From assembly GCA_004123355.1 (NCBI GenBank), contig SCHM01000001.1, positions 13,526,193-13,590,192 on the forward strand: a stretch of 64,000 nucleotides of DNA, written 5' to 3'. Numbering within the stretch: position 1 is the first letter of the stretch; every line of letters starts with the position of its first letter. Both the position numbers and the translations under genes were made by a program. The DNA comes from Amphirosellinia nigrospora. Taxonomy: Eukaryota; Ascomycota; Sordariomycetes; Xylariales; Xylariaceae. The notes beneath the pieces were generated by a model. The model ran no database searches. It was given only the letters and a program-made list of their open reading frames with translations, and had not been told where the DNA came from. Below, piece after piece: positions 61,266 through 64,000 of this stretch.

Positions 61266-63253
61266 TTTCGACGAAACGGCCACAAAAAAAAGGGGGGACT
61301 TCTTATAAGGGGTAATATCACCAAGACAAGAGATGCAGCAGGAAATGTGCAGCCAGATGAAGAATGTACGTGCTGAGACAATAGATTAACGTAGGATTAA
61401 GTTCTTAATTGGGAGTTTTATATTTATTTCTACTCTATCTGCTGGCTCGTGACCTAGCCGATCCTGCTCTCACCTACCCGTAGGCGTGGGATGGCGAGGA
61501 AAAGCGGTCGGGAGAGAATTGGTTTGAACAGGATGCCGCACTGTCGGCTCTGAGGCTCGGCCATGGAGGACGACAGTGCCACAAACGGACTTCATACTTG
61601 CGGCTTGTAAGACTTGTCTCGCGGCATGTGATTGGTAAATGATGTGCCTATTACTAGATGACAATAAAAGCCAGCCTGCATCTGACCTTTCCCAGCTGTA
61701 ACGAAATTCGCGCACCGCTTCTGGCAACGGGCGCTCAGGTTGTTTGTTGCGATCAGGAGCAGCTGGCTAGTGTGACCTAGTGTTTGGTACTACAAAAGGT
61801 GGTGAGAAAACAAAGATGTGGTCAAAATGCGGAGAATAACGCGGTTGTAATACATCGCCGCCGTTAAGAGAATACCAAACGCCATATTCAACAAGATTAG
61901 GTTAGTGTACGTGGGGCTGGCTAAAGGGAGGCCTCCTCTCAGTTACAACCCTGGGAAGGAGAAGTGGGTCGGCTCACAACACCTCGAAGCTAAACAAAAC
62001 AATCGAAATCATAAACAATAAACATAGAAAAATAAATTCGAGTTAACTACAAATATCTATAGGACGACAAGCTTGACTTTTGCTTTTCCCTTGTTTTTTT
62101 ACAATTTTAAATGGTTGTTGAATTAAACTGCACAGTAGAGTCTGGGCAGGATCCGGGGAGGTCTTACACGATTGGATGTTTTAGCCAGCCCACGCTCCAC
62201 CTTAGATGACCCTGACCATCTCCAATACTACACAAAACCGGGAACGAGCTATCAGGTACCTAGTGATTGCAGGGCTTGAGAGGTAGCATTGCTTGCCGTA
62301 CCTATATTTGTAGGAAAGAGATGCTGATACTTAAAACGTACACCATGTGAAGGTTGGCTCCACGTGGTAGGTATTGTACCTAATATAGTAGTTCATCACG
62401 CTAGCAGGACCTTTCCCAAACTCGTTCATGATTGGCTGAGACTCGCAACTAGGTTCCTAAAACGGAAATTATTTTGCAAGGGTCTAGCCGAGCACCCGTT
62501 GGTCCGTGCTTTCGATGCGACTTTACTTACTGAAATATGATGTAACAGAGCTTGACCGAACTAACTTGCACAGTTCCTGTCTTGGTGCGAAATATATTGC
62601 GTAATTGTTACTAGATGCCGGCGGCAATCGTCGAGTTATTGACAAGGTATCCTCCGTGGGGGCTCGGCAAGCCTTACACGTGCTTGCATTGTATGCTCCC
62701 ATGGCACGCCTATCGTTTCTCATACAAAGGCCGCGTCGAGGTCTTGTCTAACGATTGATTCCTGGTCCAAGGTTGAGTGCTGAGATCATTCCAACACACA
62801 TAAAGTATTGATCTGCTAGAGTGAATCTCTACTAAGCGTTCCGAGAGAAGTCTCGATCCTCATGAAATGTGCTTGGAAATGGTCAATTGGCAAAATGCCT
62901 CATAGAGAAAACGGCAGCGCGACAATCAAACCGTCGGGTTTACGCTATTCAAATTCAGAGCAGGTAGCACAAGTATTAGTGGCCCTCGGGAAGGGGACAT
63001 CACGCTCTAATATGAATGACCAATGGCAAGCGTCGTAACGAGTCCTTATTGATAGAAATTATCCGATATTGACCGAGCCATAACCCAGCTCCCCAATTAT
63101 TATTCAAAATTCAATACACAAGTATTCCAATGGTATATCCACATCCTCGAGCCCTAGAGCCAATAGCTCCACCTGGGTAGTACTAACATACAAAAATCAA
63201 ACATGGAACAAGACTGCACAGCGAACATAGTCAACCCTCCGAACCACCAAGGC
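61266..63253. other. 2-kb intergenic region with a MITE-like inverted repeat
   Basis: No gene is supported. An inverted pair CGTGGG(G)CTGGCTAAA at 61911-61926 and 62179-62193 (reverse complement) bounds about 285 bp of non-coding sequence. The rest has no recognisable content. Confidence 0.45.
61911..62193. repeat. Candidate MITE with ~15-bp inverted ends
   Basis: Ends pair over CGTGGG(G)CTGGCTAAA, with weaker similarity extending about 10 bp outward. No target-site duplication is evident. Confidence 0.35.
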
Positions 63254-64000
63254 TTACTGATCGTAGCAGATGTGCATCGTACTGGGGAAAGGATAGTAGG
63301 CCCCCTGGTCTTCTCTGAGATACACATCGTATCCCTCGGATCCGCGGATCTTCTTGAGCTCGCCCTGGGGGCCCGGGGCGCGGCGCAGGTTCTTGAGCCG
63401 GAAGATGGAGCGGAACATCTCCGTCAGCGCTATCTGGCACGTGTTGTGTGCGAGGCATGTGTGCGGGCCGAGCACGTAGGTGACGTACGTGTTCAGCGGC
63501 CGACGCGGGTTCACCTCGTCTGGCTTGGGGAAGTTCTTCGCGTCCTTGGCTGCAGCGGCCTATGGTGCGTGTCTTGTTAGCGGGGTAATTGTACACGAAT
63601 ATGATCATGGGAACTTACGAAATCGACGAGGATGCGACTCTTAGCCTGCACCCGGATCTCCTTGCCATCGTCCTCGACAATTACGTCGTCGGATTCTGCT
63701 TCTCTGTATGCGCCGAACGTACCAGCCAGTCGGATGCCTTCCATGCAGTAGCCGAGGAGCAAGGAATCACTGTCTTCAAGACGGTAGGTTGGCGATTCTG
63801 TACAGCTCGGGGAGGTGCTTAGCTGCGTTGGGTGTTAAAAGTAGTCGAGTGATTGGGCGAACTTTAATCGTTGTCAGCATCGTCACATGATCAGATGGGA
63901 AAGCAAAATACTTACAACGTGGGAAATGTTGGGCACGGTGGCGCCAGCGGCTGGTAGAAGCTCGTTCCAGGCAATATCACGGTTACTCATGCCTTGTTTG
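63254..64000 (-). CDS. Ppo-type fatty-acid oxygenase, C-terminal P450 domain (partial)
   Basis: The gene enters from beyond the window end; only the 3' part is here. Exons (minus): to 63916, 63861-63619, 63559-63254, with 54- and 59-nt introns. Peptides MSNRDIAWNELLPAAG, LLLGYCMEGIRLAGTFGAYR, VNPRRPLNTYVTYVLGPHTC, RLKNLRRAPGPQGELKK and YYPFPSTMHICYD match the P450-like half of psi-producing oxygenases (linoleate 8- or 10-dioxygenase / hydroperoxide isomerase), which make oxylipin signals controlling sporulation and mycotoxins. The heme Cys lies in GPHTCLAH; many homologues have a Gly after CL, here Ala. A frame change in the 63861-63619 exon at a TTTT run (~63832) fits the window-wide pattern. 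Which Ppo class it belongs to cannot be read from this part. Confidence 0.8.

Noticed and set aside
63203-63608. Overlapping frames on both strands at the Ppo 3' end
   Set aside because: Shadows of the GC-rich Ppo exon, which carries the P450 signature on the minus strand.
1-64000. tRNA or rRNA genes
   Set aside because: Scanning for A/B-box-like words (GGTTCGANTCC type) gave only hits inside coding sequence; no cloverleaf was found by eye.

Overview
The window comes from a filamentous ascomycete (Pezizomycotina). Spliceosomal introns of about 50-75 nt are scattered through nearly every gene, and the families are typical of such fungi: NACHT/STAND and ankyrin proteins, a Ppo-type fatty-acid oxygenase, an NmrA-like oxidoreductase, a 3CxxC zinc finger, an ISG12-like protein and a relic of a DUF3435 tyrosine recombinase. 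Gene density is low, spacers are repeat-rich and several AT-rich blocks are present, so this is an accessory, fast-evolving region rather than a core one. All assignments were made by eye from translated sequence; no database was searched.

Layout. 0-9 kb: a NACHT NLR-like gene (+), a small secreted protein (-), the C-terminal tail of a decayed DUF3435 (Starship captain-type) recombinase (+) and an ISG12/IFI6-16-like membrane protein (-). 10-12 kb: a 3CxxC zinc-finger protein (+) and a small Cys-rich protein (-). 13-25 kb: shuffled repeats (a 49-bp unit x7, hairpins, duplicated gene pieces) around three related C2H2 proteins (17.5-19.3 kb -, 21.5-22.7 kb +, 23.7-24.7 kb +). 25.7-35.7 kb: an NmrA-like pseudogene, a hypothetical protein, the 3' piece of a membrane protein, a divergent dipeptidyl-peptidase III and a multipass membrane protein. 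35.8-37.7 kb: a 1.9-kb foldback transposon with about 93-bp terminal inverted repeats, TA flanks and mirrored 30-bp tandem arrays. 37.9-39.8 kb: a GMC oxidoreductase. 41.6-48.6 kb: a very large lipase-like/STAND/ankyrin/SPRY gene whose catalytic motifs look dead. 49.4-54.2 kb: a divergent pair, a conserved hypothetical protein and an ankyrin-subtilisin (S8) fusion. 56.9-61.3 kb: a type IIC Na+/K+ P-type ATPase. 63.3-64 kb: the C-terminal P450 half of a Ppo oxygenase, running off the end.

How the genes may work together (inference): the NACHT protein, the ankyrin/SPRY STAND protein, the ankyrin-S8 protease with its divergent partner and the C2H2 cluster are the kinds of genes found in fungal non-self-recognition and cell-death repertoires and in giant-transposon cargo. 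The S8 protease pair and the catalytically dead STAND protein are the best candidates for something undescribed.

A window-wide caution: in about ten otherwise well-preserved genes the reading frame jumps in the same sense, as if one base were missing, often in a short homopolymer. This looks more like uncorrected deletions in a long-read assembly than like biology. Many 'broken' genes here may be intact in the organism.
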